A stretch of DNA of 64,000 bases from Candidatus Anaeroferrophillus wilburensis (GTDB lineage Bacteria > Desulfobacterota > Anaeroferrophillalia > Anaeroferrophillales > Anaeroferrophillaceae), in contig JAFGSY010000044.1 of assembly GCA_016934315.1 (NCBI GenBank), positions 1-64,000 on the forward strand, read 5' to 3'. Within the stretch, counting starts at the first letter, position 1. Each line of letters begins with the position of its first letter. Position numbers and translations under genes: made by a program. Of the stretch, positions 9,448 to 18,411 are shown piece by piece. A model generated the notes under the pieces. That model worked only from the letters and a program-made list of their open reading frames with translations, was not told the DNA's origin and made no database searches.

Positions 9448-10744
9448 AGGAATGGAGAATATCGGCAGCATCCCTGAGCTGCAGCGGAAGATCGGCTGGA
9501 CCTTTTTCCTACTGTTTATCTATCGTGTCGGTATTCATGTCCCCACTCCGGGTATTGACGGCCAGGCCCTGGCATCTTTTTTTGCCGAGGCCAAAGGGAC
9601 TCTGCTGGGCATGTTCGATATGTTTGCCGGTGGTGGCCTGAGCCGGTTGTCGGTATTTTCCCTCGGGATTATGCCCTATATCAGTGCTTCAATTATCATT
9701 GAACTGCTGGCCATGGTCATTCCCACCCTTGAGCGTTTGAAGAAGGAAGGGGAAGCCGGTCGGCGGAAGATTGTCACCTATACCCGCTATGGCACCATCC
9801 TGCTGAGTACGGTACAGAGTTTTGGTATTGCTGTAGGTCTAGAAAGCATGCAGGGACCGGCGGGGGAGATGGTGGTTATGTTTCCCGGCTGGGGGTTCCG
9901 TCTACTGACGGTGATTACCCTGACCAGTGGCACTGCTTTTATCATGTGGATCGGTGAGCAGATTACCGAACGGGGGATCGGCAATGGCATTTCGCTGATC
10001 ATTTTTGCCGGAATTGTTGCCCGGACCCCGGCGGCGGTAATCAATACCATCAGGCTGATAAAAACAGGTGAAATGAGTGTTTTTGTCATGCTGATGCTGC
10101 TGGTGCTGATGACCGCGGTGGTGGCGATTATTGTTTTTGTTGAAACCGGGCAGCGGCGTGTGCCGATCCAGTATGCCAAGCGGGTGGTGGGCCGCAAAAT
10201 GTACGGCGGCCAGAGTACCCATCTGCCCATTAAAGTCAATACGGCTGGGGTTATACCGCCCATTTTTGCGTCATCAATTATTATGTTTCCGGCTACCATT
10301 GCCAACTTTATCGATCTGCCGATCATGAAAAAAGTTTCGGCCCTTTTCATGCCGTCAACCATTACCTATAACCTTTTTTATGTTGCCCTGATCTTCGCCT
10401 TCTGCTACTTCTACACGGCTGTGACCTTCAAGCCCGATGATGTGGCTGATAATCTGAAAAAATACGGCGGCTATGTGCCTGGCATCCGGCCGGGCAAAAA
10501 AACTGCTGAATACCTTGATCGTATCCTGACCCGCCTGACCTTCTGGGGGGCGGTCTATGTCAGCGTCGTCTGCGTGCTGCCGATGATTTTTATCGGCAAG
10601 TTTAATGTCCCGTTCTATTTTGGTGGTACCGCCCTGTTGATTATAGTCGGGGTTGGCATTGATACGATTCAGCAGATCCAGTCGCACCTGATTGTCCGCA
10701 ACTATGACGGGCTGATGAAAAAAGGAGCTCGTGGCCGCCGGTAA
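9440..10744 (+). CDS. secY: Protein translocase subunit SecY
   Basis: The 434-residue polytopic membrane protein is the channel-forming subunit of SecYEG. It has about ten hydrophobic segments, the signature VGIHVPTPGIDG before the first periplasmic region, the plug region, and the cytoplasmic loop GQRRVPIQYAKR needed for SecA/ribosome contact. The TTG at 9440 is chosen because GAGGAG at 9427-9432 lies 7 nt upstream and LLKGMENI matches the family start; an ATG at 9452 would remove it. It overlaps rplO by 8 nt. Confidence 0.95.
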   Translation: MLKGMENIGSIPELQRKIGWTFFLLFIYRVGIHVPTPGIDGQALASFFAEAKGTLLGMFDMFAGGGLSRLSVFSLGIMPYISASIIIELLAMVIPTLERLKKEGEAGRRKIVTYTRYGTILLSTVQSFGIAVGLESMQGPAGEMVVMFPGWGFRLLTVITLTSGTAFIMWIGEQITERGIGNGISLIIFAGIVARTPAAVINTIRLIKTGEMSVFVMLMLLVLMTAVVAIIVFVETGQRRVPIQYAKRVVGRKMYGGQSTHLPIKVNTAGVIPPIFASSIIMFPATIANFIDLPIMKKVSALFMPSTITYNLFYVALIFAFCYFYTAVTFKPDDVADNLKKYGGYVPGIRPGKKTAEYLDRILTRLTFWGAVYVSVVCVLPMIFIGKFNVPFYFGGTALLIIVGVGIDTIQQIQSHLIVRNYDGLMKKGARGRR

Positions 10745-10812
10745 GAATGATTATTGGCTCGGCGCTGAGCTGTAGATAGACCAATTAGAGGCTAAAAAAA
10801 GGAGGGAAGGGC

Positions 10813-11451
10813 ATGAACTTGATTTTGTTGGGACCTCCCGGGGCCGGCAAGGGCACCCAGGCAAAAAAAATGGTCGATCAGCTGAAGATCCCGCAGATTT
10901 CCACTGGCGATATTCTCCGCGCTGCTGTTAAAGACGGCACCCCGATGGGGATTGAGGCCAAAAAGTATATGGACGCCGGTCAGTTGGTTCCCGATGAGGT
11001 GGTTATCGGCATCATTGCCGATCGCATCAAAGAGAGTGACTGTGCCGCTGGTTACATCCTTGATGGGTTCCCCCGGACGGTTGCCCAGGCTGAAGCGTTG
11101 GAGAAGATGCTCAATACGATGAATCAGGACATTGACCATGTGGTTAGTATTGACGTCCCTGATGGCGATCTTCTGGCCCGTTTGACCGGCCGACGTATGT
11201 GTTCCTGTGGTGCCAGCTTCCATGTCATGTTTAATAAACCGAAAAAAGAAGGTGTCTGTGATCTGTGTGGTGGAGCCCTGTACCATCGTGACGATGACCG
11301 GGAGGAAGCAATCACCGAACGACTGGTCAACTACCATAAACAGACAGCACCGTTGATTGAGTTCTATTCCAACAGGGATAAGGTTCGGCCCATTCCGGGT
11401 ACCGGAAGTGTTGATGATATCTTTGCTGCGATAATGAATGCCGTTACATGA
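10813..11451 (+). CDS. adk: Adenylate kinase
   Basis: The 212-residue product interconverts ATP + AMP and 2 ADP. It contains the P-loop GPPGAGKGTQAKK (residues 7-19), the NMP-binding region, DGFPRT, and the LID domain. The LID carries four cysteines (CSCG...CDLCG), the zinc-binding LID form common in Gram-positive bacteria and several other phyla rather than the Cys-free enterobacterial form. AAAGGAGG precedes the ATG. It overlaps map by 4 nt; the secY-adk-map order is a conserved arrangement. Confidence 0.95.
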   Translation: MNLILLGPPGAGKGTQAKKMVDQLKIPQISTGDILRAAVKDGTPMGIEAKKYMDAGQLVPDEVVIGIIADRIKESDCAAGYILDGFPRTVAQAEALEKMLNTMNQDIDHVVSIDVPDGDLLARLTGRRMCSCGASFHVMFNKPKKEGVCDLCGGALYHRDDDREEAITERLVNYHKQTAPLIEFYSNRDKVRPIPGTGSVDDIFAAIMNAVT

Positions 11452-12200
11452 TTACCCTGCGCTCGAGGCGCGAGATTGAAAAGATCCGGGCGGCAAACCA
11501 GATTGTTGCTGAAGTCCTGGAGCGTCTGCGGGAAGCAGTACAACCGGGAATATCAACCCTCGAGCTTGATGCCATCACCGAGAAGCTGATTCGCGAACGC
11601 GGTGGCACACCCGCTTTCAAGGGCTATGCCGGTTTTCCGGCCAGCCTCTGTGCCTCGGTCAATGAAGTTATTGTCCATGGCATTCCCCGTGCGGATATTA
11701 TCTTAGCCGCCGGTGATATTATCAGTCTTGATGTGGGAGCCAAATTGCACGGCTATTACGGTGATGCAGCGATCACGGTGCCGGTGGGTGAGGTCAGTGA
11801 CGCGGCCCGGAGATTAATGCAGGTAACCGAGGAATCTCTGGCTGAGGGTATCCAGGCTGCCTGGCCCGGTGAGCATCTCTTTACCGTCTCGGCGCGTATT
11901 CAGCGTTATGTGGAAGCACGTGGTTACAGTGTCGTCCGCGATTTTGTCGGTCATGGGATCGGCACCCAGCTCCATGAGTCGCCGCAGGTGCCCAACTTTG
12001 GCGTTGAGGGTACCGGGATACGCCTGAAAGCAGGCATGGTCATCGCCATTGAACCGATGGTCAATATGGGGACCCATGAAGTTGACGTCCTGGCTGACGG
12101 CTGGACTGCAGTGACCAGAGACCGGCTTTTATCGGCTCACTATGAACATACGATTGCCATTACGGATGGTGGACCGGAGATTTTGAGCAAAAGGTTATGA
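11448..12200 (+). CDS. map: Methionine aminopeptidase, type I
   Basis: The 250-residue metalloenzyme removes the N-terminal Met from nascent proteins. The dinuclear metal ligands are visible in context: D in [16 protein letters not shown] (two Asp), H in [13 protein letters not shown] in AIEPMV, and the final Glu in HYEHTIAIT. The substrate-pocket sequence [17 protein letters not shown] is typical of type Ia. The ATG overlaps the end of adk (ATGA). Confidence 0.95.
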   Translation: MITLRSRREIEKIRAANQIVAEVLERLREAVQPGISTLELDAITEKLIRERGGTPAFKGYAGFPASLCASVNEVIVHGIPRADIILAAGDIISLDVGAKLHGYYGDAAITVPVGEVSDAARRLMQVTEESLAEGIQAAWPGEHLFTVSARIQRYVEARGYSVVRDFVGHGIGTQLHESPQVPNFGVEGTGIRLKAGMVIAIEPMVNMGTHEVDVLADGWTAVTRDRLLSAHYEHTIAITDGGPEILSKRL

Positions 12201-12243
12201 TGGAGGTGTCGGATGGTGCTGGCACAACAATGGTGAGGAGATA

Positions 12244-12465
12244 ATGGCAAAAAAAGAGGATGTTATCGAGGTGCAGGGAAAGGTGCTTGAAACCCTGCCG
12301 AATGCCATGTTCCGGGTTGAACTGGAAAACGGCCACCGGGTGCTGGCTCATATCTCCGGGAAAATGCGCATGCATTTTATTAAGATCCTCCCCGGCGATA
12401 CGGTGACCATGGAATTATCTCCTTACGATCTGAGCCGGGGAAGGATTGTCTACCGGGCGAAGTAG
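12244..12465 (+). CDS. infA: Translation initiation factor IF-1
   Basis: The 73-residue OB-fold protein begins [19 protein letters not shown] and contains [20 protein letters not shown] and the terminal GRIVYRAK, all characteristic of IF-1. It binds the 30S A site during initiation. Position between map and rpmJ is typical. GGTGAGGAG directly upstream is the ribosome binding site. Confidence 0.95.
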   Translation: MAKKEDVIEVQGKVLETLPNAMFRVELENGHRVLAHISGKMRMHFIKILPGDTVTMELSPYDLSRGRIVYRAK

Positions 12466-12522
12466 TGGGTTCCAAAGATGAAGTGCGATGCTGTTATGGC
12501 ATAGACGAGGCGGAGAGAAGAA

Positions 12523-12636
12523 ATGAAAGTACGGGCATCGGTAAAAAAAATCTGCGACAGATGTAAAATAATCAAGCGGCGCGGAGTTGTCAGGGTGATC
12601 TGTGAAAACCCGAAACATAAACAGCGTCAGGGATAA
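12523..12636 (+). CDS. rpmJ: 50S ribosomal protein L36
   Basis: A 37-codon gene from ATG 12523 to TAA 12634-12636. The product starts [15 protein letters not shown] and ends with the conserved [11 protein letters not shown]. It has the zinc-ribbon residues CxxC (11 and 14), Cys27 and His32, so it is the zinc-binding C+ form. L36 is the smallest 50S protein and contacts 23S rRNA. GGCGGAGAGAAG upstream is the ribosome binding site. The infA-rpmJ-rpsM order is standard. Confidence 0.93.
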   Translation: MKVRASVKKICDRCKIIKRRGVVRVICENPKHKQRQG

Positions 12637-12659
12637 TGTAACCAGAGGAGGAACGGCAA

Positions 12660-13028
12660 TTGGCTAGAATTGCAGGGGTAGTTTTACCGAATAAACGGAT
12701 AGTGATCGCCCTTACCTATATCTATGGGGTTGGCAAAAGTCGGGCTCAGGCAGTACTTGATGCGGCTCAGGTCAGCCACGATATCCGTGCAGATCAGCTG
12801 CAGGATGATGAACTGGGACGTATTCGTGAAACCCTGGAGGGAACCTATAAAATTGAAGGCGACCTCCGACGGGAAATCAGTGGAAATATCAAACGGCTGA
12901 TGGACATCGGCTGTTATCGCGGTTTGCGCCACCGCCGGTCACTGCCGGTTCGGGGACAGCGGACCAAAACCAACGCCAGAACCCGCAAAGGACCAGGCAG
13001 AAATCCGGTGGCCCGCAAGAAAAAATAG
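12660..13028 (+). CDS. rpsM: 30S ribosomal protein S13
   Basis: The 122-residue product shows the S13 helix-two-turns-helix pattern: [28 protein letters not shown], and C-terminal [20 protein letters not shown] with a basic tail. S13 contacts the P-site tRNA and bridges to the 50S. The start is TTG at 12660, preceded by AGAGGAGG at 12644-12651 (8 nt); no ATG fits. It is unusually far (145 bp) from rpsK. Confidence 0.94.
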   Translation: MARIAGVVLPNKRIVIALTYIYGVGKSRAQAVLDAAQVSHDIRADQLQDDELGRIRETLEGTYKIEGDLRREISGNIKRLMDIGCYRGLRHRRSLPVRGQRTKTNARTRKGPGRNPVARKKK

Positions 13029-13035
13029 CAATCCA

Positions 13036-13094
13036 CTCCCGAGGGGCTGCGAGATGGTAGAGCTGCCAGTCGCGGCAGCACGTTCGGGGGAGGA
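13036..13094 (+). promoter_or_regulatory. Possible structured leader RNA before rpsK-rpsD-rpoA-rplQ
   Basis: The 145-bp rpsM-rpsK gap contains a perfect 6-bp hairpin GCTGCC/GGCAGC (13062-13067 with 13074-13079, loop AGTCGC). It is flanked by CTCCCGA at 13036 and TCGGGGGAG at about 13084-13092, which can close an outer helix with a bulge. A second GGGCTGC at 13044-13050 could compete for the same 3' strand, giving alternative folds. Ribosomal protein S4 commonly regulates such genes by binding a leader; assigning that role here is inference only. Confidence 0.35.
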
Positions 13095-13173
13095 TTGATT
13101 GCCATAGAAGACAACTGCTCTGCGGGGCAGAGATACTAAACATCGTCAGGGTTATCAGTGGTGGGGAGAAAAG

Positions 13174-13566
13174 ATGGCCAAGCCAAAGAAAAAATCGGCA
13201 AAAGCAAAAGTTAAAAAGAATATTCCGGTGGGGGTAGCCCATATTCAAGCGACCTTTAATAATACGCAGGTTACGTTCACCGATATCAAGGGTAATGTGG
13301 TGGCCTGGGCAACGGCAGGAGTGGTCGGCTTCAAGGGATCACGGAAAAGTACGCCGTTTGCTGCCCGGCAGACCGCAGAAGAAGCCGCCCGGCGGGCAAT
13401 GGATCATGGCATGCGCAGTGTCGACGTCCATGTGAAGGGTCCTGGGTCCGGGCGCGAATCGGCTATTCGGGCGATTCAGGCCGCCGGTTTAACCATTAAT
13501 GTTATTCGCGATATAACGCCTATTCCGCATAACGGCTGTCGGCCGCCGAAGCGGAGAAGGGTCTAA
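13174..13566 (+). CDS. rpsK: 30S ribosomal protein S11
   Basis: The 130-residue product carries a basic N-terminus and the S11 blocks [20 protein letters not shown] and [18 protein letters not shown], then [21 protein letters not shown]11 forms the 30S platform near the E site. GGTGGGGAG precedes the ATG. The stop codon TAA merges into the AAGGAGG ribosome binding site of rpsD. Confidence 0.95.
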   Translation: MAKPKKKSAKAKVKKNIPVGVAHIQATFNNTQVTFTDIKGNVVAWATAGVVGFKGSRKSTPFAARQTAEEAARRAMDHGMRSVDVHVKGPGSGRESAIRAIQAAGLTINVIRDITPIPHNGCRPPKRRRV

Positions 13567-13576
13567 GGAGGCTGTT

Positions 13577-14203
13577 TTGGCACGATATAGGGAATCAGTA
13601 TGCCGGCTTTGCCGCCGGGAGGGAGTGAAACTTTTTCTAAAAGGTGACCGTTGCTATACGGACAAATGTGCCGTTGACCGGCGGGCGTATGCTCCCGGCC
13701 AGCATGGCCAGCGGCGCAGCAAATTTTCCGAGTATGGTGTGCAGCTGCGGGAAAAGCAGAAAGTGCGGCGGATTTACGGCCTGCTGGAAAAACAGTTCCG
13801 CCGTTATTTTCAACAGGCTGACAGACAGAAGGGAGTGACAGGTGAAAACCTGCTGATCCTGGTGGAACGTCGGCTGGATAACATTGTTTATCGGCTGGGA
13901 TTTACCAATACCAGGAGCGAGGCGCGGCAGCTGGTTCGCCATGGCCACTTTCTGGTCAATGGACGCCAGGTTGATATTCCCTCCTTTCAGGTGAAAGTCG
14001 GCGATGTTATTGAACTGCGGGAAAAGAGCCGCAAGGTAGGGCGTATTGTTGAGGCCTTGGAGGCTGCAGGTCGTCGTGGATTGCCGGCATTTCTTGACCT
14101 GGACAAGGATAACTTCAAAGGTACGGTGAACGCTCTGCCTAAACGTGATGACATTGCTCAGGCAATCAATGAACAGCTGATTGTTGAATTCTATTCTCGT
14201 TAA
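13577..14203 (+). CDS. rpsD: 30S ribosomal protein S4, Cys-containing form
   Basis: The 208-residue product has the S4 N-terminal domain with four cysteines (CRLC at the N-terminus, then C and C about residues 25-31), a zinc-binding form, followed by the S4 RNA-binding domain ([20 protein letters not shown], then [15 protein letters not shown]). S4 initiates 30S assembly. The TTG at 13577 is preceded by AAGGAGG at 13565-13571 with a 5-nt spacing. It is followed 9 bp later by rpoA. Confidence 0.95.
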   Translation: MARYRESVCRLCRREGVKLFLKGDRCYTDKCAVDRRAYAPGQHGQRRSKFSEYGVQLREKQKVRRIYGLLEKQFRRYFQQADRQKGVTGENLLILVERRLDNIVYRLGFTNTRSEARQLVRHGHFLVNGRQVDIPSFQVKVGDVIELREKSRKVGRIVEALEAAGRRGLPAFLDLDKDNFKGTVNALPKRDDIAQAINEQLIVEFYSR

Positions 14204-14212
14204 GGGAAAGCT

Positions 14213-15265
14213 ATGGATAAATCATTGATGTATAAAAATTGGCGGGAACTGATCAAGCCGTCGGGACTGCAGATAGATCAGGAAACCCTGACCACGGAGT
14301 ACGGCAAATTTACCATAGAGCCCCTTGAAATCGGTTACGGTGTGACTTTGGGCAATGCTCTGCGGCGGGTTCTGCTGGCTTCGCTCCAGGGAGCCGCCAT
14401 TACGTCGGTTCATATCGACGGGGTTCAACATGAATTTTCCACCATTCCCGGAGTGGTTGAGGATGTTACCAGAATTGTTCTCAATCTCAAAGGGGTCTGT
14501 TTGAAGATGCATGTGGACAAACCAAAAACCATGTTTCTTGACGTGAAAGGTTCCGATAAGCAGATTATCACCGCCGGTGATATCAAAACCGACAGCAACG
14601 TGGAGATTCTCAATCCCGATCATTATATCGCCACCCTGAACAGTGATGCTGTCCTGAAAATGACCCTGACTGCAGAGACCGGCAAGGGGTATGTGCCGGC
14701 TGAGGAAGCGGTTGAAAAACAGAAGCTTCCCCTGGGAACGATTGTCATTGATGGTGTTTTTTCGCCCATCAAGAAGATGACCTATGTGGTTTCCAACGCC
14801 CGGGTTGGTCAGCAGACGGATTATGATAAGCTGACGATCCAGATCTGGACCGACGGCAGTGTCAGACCTGAAAATGCCTTGGGGTATGCGGCGAAGATTC
14901 TCAAGGATCAATTGATGGTGTTTATCAATTTTGATGAGGATATTGAACCGCCGGTGGTGGTTGAGGTGGACGAGGAGCCGCCGGTGGCGGTCAATGAGAA
15001 CCTCTACCGTGGCGTCGATGAGCTTGAATTGTCAGTGCGCTCGGCCAATTGTCTCAAAAATGCCAATATCTCGTTGATTGGTGAGCTGGTACAGAAGACC
15101 GAGACGGAGATGCTGACGACGAAAAACTTCGGCCGCAAATCACTCAATGAAATCAAGGATATCCTGAGTCAGATGGGACTTTCCCTGGGGATGAAGGTTG
15201 TGGACTTTGATCCTGAAAATGCAGAAATGATCAAAAAAGTAATGGTTGACGACTACGAAGAGTAG
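14213..15265 (+). CDS. rpoA: DNA-directed RNA polymerase subunit alpha
   Basis: The 350-residue product has the N-terminal assembly domain ([20 protein letters not shown], then [19 protein letters not shown]) and a C-terminal helix-hairpin-helix domain ([15 protein letters not shown], then [17 protein letters not shown]) that binds UP elements and activators. Length is slightly above the usual 329-340. A proline/valine-rich linker at about residues 245-262 ([15 protein letters not shown]) is longer than usual. It lies between rpsD and rplQ as in the alpha operon. Confidence 0.96.
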   Translation: MDKSLMYKNWRELIKPSGLQIDQETLTTEYGKFTIEPLEIGYGVTLGNALRRVLLASLQGAAITSVHIDGVQHEFSTIPGVVEDVTRIVLNLKGVCLKMHVDKPKTMFLDVKGSDKQIITAGDIKTDSNVEILNPDHYIATLNSDAVLKMTLTAETGKGYVPAEEAVEKQKLPLGTIVIDGVFSPIKKMTYVVSNARVGQQTDYDKLTIQIWTDGSVRPENALGYAAKILKDQLMVFINFDEDIEPPVVVEVDEEPPVAVNENLYRGVDELELSVRSANCLKNANISLIGELVQKTETEMLTTKNFGRKSLNEIKDILSQMGLSLGMKVVDFDPENAEMIKKVMVDDYEE

Positions 15266-15343
15266 GAAACCCCCAGGGACCATGTTTGCAGGAAGGTGTC
15301 TGGTGAATGTAGTGCTGTCAGGGAACAAGGAGATGATGAAGAG

Positions 15344-15892
15344 ATGCGACATCGTGTGGTAGGAAGAAGGTTGGGGTATGGACCCAGCCACCAGAAAGCT
15401 ATGATGCGGTCCCTGGCTGGGTCGCTGATCAAATATGAGACCATTGAAACGACGTTGGCGCGGGCCAAAGAGCTGCGGCGGCTTACCGATCGTCTGGTGA
15501 CGATGGGTAAAAAAGACAGTCTCCATGCCCGGCGGCAGGCGTATAAGGTACTCAATGATCATGGGCTGGTGAAAAAGCTCTTTGACGAGATCGCCCCGCG
15601 GTTCAAGGAGCGTCCCGGCGGTTATACCCGGCTGATCAAAACACGTTTCAGAGTCGGTGATAACGCGCCCATGTCGCTGGTTACCTTTTCAGCCAAAGAG
15701 CTGGTGAAGAAGGAGAAGGCGGCAGCTAACAGAGCGACAAGCATTGCCGATGAGGTGAAGAAGGGTGTTGAGGCGGAACTGGCGGCGGAAGCGCCGGCAG
15801 CTGGGGCGGTTGCCGCCAATGAGGAGACGCCTGCGGCAGAACCTGTGGCTGAAGAAGTTGCTGAGGACACAGCTGAAAAAACCAAAGAATAG
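15344..15892 (+). CDS. rplQ: 50S ribosomal protein L17 with acidic C-terminal extension
   Basis: Residues 1-120 are a normal L17 (MRHRVVGRRLGYGPSHQKAM, LIKYETIETTLARAKELRR, LVTFSAKELV). The family usually ends near residue 120, but here 62 more residues follow. They begin basic and become Ala/Glu/Pro/Val-rich and low in complexity. ATG at 15344 matches the family start and lies downstream of AAGGAG at 15327-15332; in-frame codons upstream would add an unrelated leader. Last gene of the ribosomal run, followed by a terminator. Confidence 0.94.
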   Translation: MRHRVVGRRLGYGPSHQKAMMRSLAGSLIKYETIETTLARAKELRRLTDRLVTMGKKDSLHARRQAYKVLNDHGLVKKLFDEIAPRFKERPGGYTRLIKTRFRVGDNAPMSLVTFSAKELVKKEKAAANRATSIADEVKKGVEAELAAEAPAAGAVAANEETPAAEPVAEEVAEDTAEKTKE

Positions 15893-15922
15893 TTTCCGCC
15901 ACCCGGTTGGCGGTAAGATTTC

Positions 15923-15953
15923 AAAAGCATGGCCTGCGGGCCATGCTTTTTTT
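15923..15953 (+). terminator. Rho-independent terminator after rplQ
   Basis: A perfect 12-bp stem AAAAGCATGGCC (15923-15934) with GGCCATGCTTTT (15939-15950), loop TGCG, is followed by a run of T residues to 15953. The stem also begins with AAAA, so it can work in both directions between rplQ and the convergent phosphotransferase gene. Confidence 0.93.
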
Positions 15954-16062
15954 ATGGCCGGGTTAAGGCTGCCGGTTGTGCGGCGCAATCCCGCAGTATA
16001 TTTTCCCTTGATACCTGTTTGTGTACTCGTGCCGCCATGGCAGCAGTGCCAATGCTATGATG

Positions 16063-17181
16063 TCAGTTGCTCTCGTCTGGTGGGCAGGTCGGGATATGGC
16101 TGAGGCGGCGAATCAGGCGGGCTAAAGTCGGAATCTGGGGGGCAAGGGGGGCATCGGCAGCCAAGCGCTGCAACTGAAGGAGGGCTTGGGGAATATGCTG
16201 GCGAAAATGGAGCCGTTTTTTCACCGTTGAGAGAAAACCAAAAGCACCAAGAACCTGCATGCCGCGGATAAGGGAATAGCAGCTGACGTTATGGTTGAAG
16301 ACCCCAGGTTCAGGCAGCGAAAGCTGTGCCCGGGGTGCCGCCGTATGGTAATAGTATTCCAGCAGTTCCTGCTGAAGTGCCGGAGGCATGGCGACATAGG
16401 GGTCGGTGAGCAGTGCAGCCAAGTCGTAATAGATGGGTCCCAGTCGGGCGCCCTGGAAATCGATCACCCGGATATGCTTGGTGCAGATCATCAAGTTTTT
16501 TGCCTGGAAATCGCGATGGAGAAAAAAATGACCCGGCGCCTGCAGGGCAACGTCTGCCAGGAGGGCACAATCTTTCCTGAACTGCCGGCGTTGAGCAGCG
16601 GAGAGTTCTATCCGGCCCAACGGAATGGCAAAGGAATTGAGAAAATACTCCAGTTCACCGGCAATGATCAGCTGCCGGTCATAATGGCCACCAGCGTAGC
16701 ACCATGAGGGATCAAAGCCCTCAGCGGCCTGTTGCTGCAGTGCCGCCAACAGGCAGAGCGCCTGCTGATAGTGGGCGATGGTTGCCGTGCTCCACTGATC
16801 ATTGGCGGCCAGATCATAGAGGGTGGTATCGCCGAGATCCTCCAAAAGATAATAGCAGGCGCAGGGACTACTGGCCAGCACCTTGGGAATGGGGAATTGT
16901 AGGGTGGCAAGGTGCTGAGCCACCAAGAGGAAGGAGTGGTTTTCGGTAACCAGATGCTGGCCAAGGCGGCGAAATTTTTGGCTGCCGCCATGGGCATCGA
17001 CGGCGATCAGCGGCTGGGAATGAAAGGCTGATCTAATGCGGAAATAGCGTCGATCGGAGCCGTCTCCAGCCAGCAGGGCAGCGGAAAAAGTCCCCTTGCC
17101 GGCCGTCGGGATGGTTAAAAAACCAGCGACCAGAGCAGCCAGGGGTTCGGGCAGATCATTTTGAGAGATAGATGCGTTCAT
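16063..17181 (-). CDS. Aminoglycoside phosphotransferase-fold kinase (AmgK-like)
   Basis: The 372-residue product has the small-molecule kinase fold: a nucleotide-binding N-lobe, a hinge (YYLLEDLGDTTLYDL), the catalytic loop HRDFQAKN, and the metal-binding segment IDFQGARLGPIYYDLAALL. This pattern matches the COG3178 group, which includes the cell-wall sugar kinase AmgK (anomeric phosphorylation of MurNAc/GlcNAc). No MurU-like nucleotidyltransferase is next to it, so the substrate is unknown. The ATG at 17181 lies inside the end of cobT (26-nt overlap); longer reading would be antisense-like sequence within cobT. Its place at the end of a cobalamin operon is unexplained. Confidence 0.75.
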   Translation of the reverse strand: MNASISQNDLPEPLAALVAGFLTIPTAGKGTFSAALLAGDGSDRRYFRIRSAFHSQPLIAVDAHGGSQKFRRLGQHLVTENHSFLLVAQHLATLQFPIPKVLASSPCACYYLLEDLGDTTLYDLAANDQWSTATIAHYQQALCLLAALQQQAAEGFDPSWCYAGGHYDRQLIIAGELEYFLNSFAIPLGRIELSAAQRRQFRKDCALLADVALQAPGHFFLHRDFQAKNLMICTKHIRVIDFQGARLGPIYYDLAALLTDPYVAMPPALQQELLEYYYHTAAPRAQLSLPEPGVFNHNVSCYSLIRGMQVLGAFGFLSTVKKRLHFRQHIPQALLQLQRLAADAPLAPQIPTLARLIRRLSHIPTCPPDESN

Positions 17182-18316
17182 AGATGACTTCGATGGCCGG
17201 CAGCAGGGCATGGTTGTCCAGCTGCCGATAGAGCATGGCCGCCAGCGCCATCGCTCCGGCGCCGACCCCTTCCTTGACAAAGCCCTGCTCATAGAGTTGT
17301 AGATTTCGATGCCGGGAGGCAGAGAAGTTGAGTCGTGCGGCAAACATCGGCATTGCCGTGGGCAGCTGGCGGGCCAGCCCTCTGATGTCGGCATGCGGAT
17401 CTTCCGAAACCCAGCCGGTGGTTGCCACGGCAATGTTGGTTGTCGCCGCACGGCGCAGCACCGTTGCCACCCGCTCTTGGTGCAGTGCTGTGATGTTGTC
17501 GATGTTTTTCTCCGCCATCATAGCCCCGATGAGGGCAGCTACTGCCAGCATCTGACTGCCGCCGCCAAGGAGGACCGGTGTCCGGTGGCTGGCTGCCAGA
17601 GCCATGCCGGCCTGCACCACCTGCATGGGATCCCCCAGCAAGGCGACGGCGGCCAACGGATCGGTGGCCAATGAACCGCGGATCAGGCCTTTGTCAACCA
17701 TAGCCCGGGTAACCACCTGTTCTTTCAGCGAAGGGTTGTTGCCCGGCATGCTGCCGCTTATTTTGCCAAAAGAATCCAGCCCGAGCCCCTCCATTAATGA
17801 TAGGGCGGTGGTCGTGCCGCCGGGAACGCTTTCCCCGATAATCAGGGTATGGCCAAGGAGTCCGAGGTTTTCACCAATAATCATGCCCTGAAGCAGCAGT
17901 TCATGGACGTTTTCCACCGGCAACGAATCGGTGATTGCCTTTCCGGGGGTGCGGCCGGCAACCAGCAAGGGAACCTGGGGGGTGATGGAGTTCCCTGCGT
18001 CGACGATTACCGTCGGGCAGGAAAGCAGCAGCTGGGCTGCCATGGTAATAATAACCGGAGAGGGTGGGCCGCTGGGGTTTTCCGGAATTTTTTCCAGGCA
18101 GCGGGCCCGACCATAGTAGAGTGCCTCCACATCGGCGGCGGCCGTGTAACGGATAAGCTCAGCATTGGCGCCGGCCGCCGAAATGCCGGGGATGGCCGCT
18201 GTTTCGGTGGTGGCAATGGTGCAGATGAAAAGCGGCGGCCGTCCGAGAGCATGCTGGAGAAAATCGGCAGCCGCTGCTTGGTCATCGGTAACCGTGATGA
18301 TGTCTGGATGGGACAT
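17156..18316 (-). CDS. cobT: Nicotinate-nucleotide-dependent phosphoribosyltransferase, archaeal-type CobT (UPF0284/TIGR00303)
   Basis: The 386-residue product carries the motifs GESVPGGTTTALSLMEGLG and GSMPGNNPSLKEQVV of the UPF0284/TIGR00303 family. This family occurs mainly in archaea, cyanobacteria and some deep-branching or anaerobic bacteria and replaces the classical bacterial CobT. It activates the lower-ligand base as its riboside phosphate for cobamide assembly. It is encoded with cobU, cobS and a phosphatase, consistent with nucleotide-loop assembly. Family assignment is from motifs; which base it activates cannot be read from sequence. Confidence 0.85.
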   Translation of the reverse strand: MSHPDIITVTDDQAAAADFLQHALGRPPLFICTIATTETAAIPGISAAGANAELIRYTAAADVEALYYGRARCLEKIPENPSGPPSPVIITMAAQLLLSCPTVIVDAGNSITPQVPLLVAGRTPGKAITDSLPVENVHELLLQGMIIGENLGLLGHTLIIGESVPGGTTTALSLMEGLGLDSFGKISGSMPGNNPSLKEQVVTRAMVDKGLIRGSLATDPLAAVALLGDPMQVVQAGMALAASHRTPVLLGGGSQMLAVAALIGAMMAEKNIDNITALHQERVATVLRRAATTNIAVATTGWVSEDPHADIRGLARQLPTAMPMFAARLNFSASRHRNLQLYEQGFVKEGVGAGAMALAAMLYRQLDNHALLPAIEVIYERIYLSK

Positions 18317-18411
18317 GGCAGTTCCTTTATGATCGCGGAGAGTATGTCCGAGAGTAGGGTTCTTTCCCTGGAAAGAGATGGTTTGTTTCCTGCTGCAGCG
18401 TCTGCGGGCTG

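Noticed and set aside
17182-17451. Extended N-terminus of the phosphotransferase gene
   Set aside because: The extension lies wholly inside cobT in another frame and has no family similarity; the ATG at 17181 gives the usual protein start.
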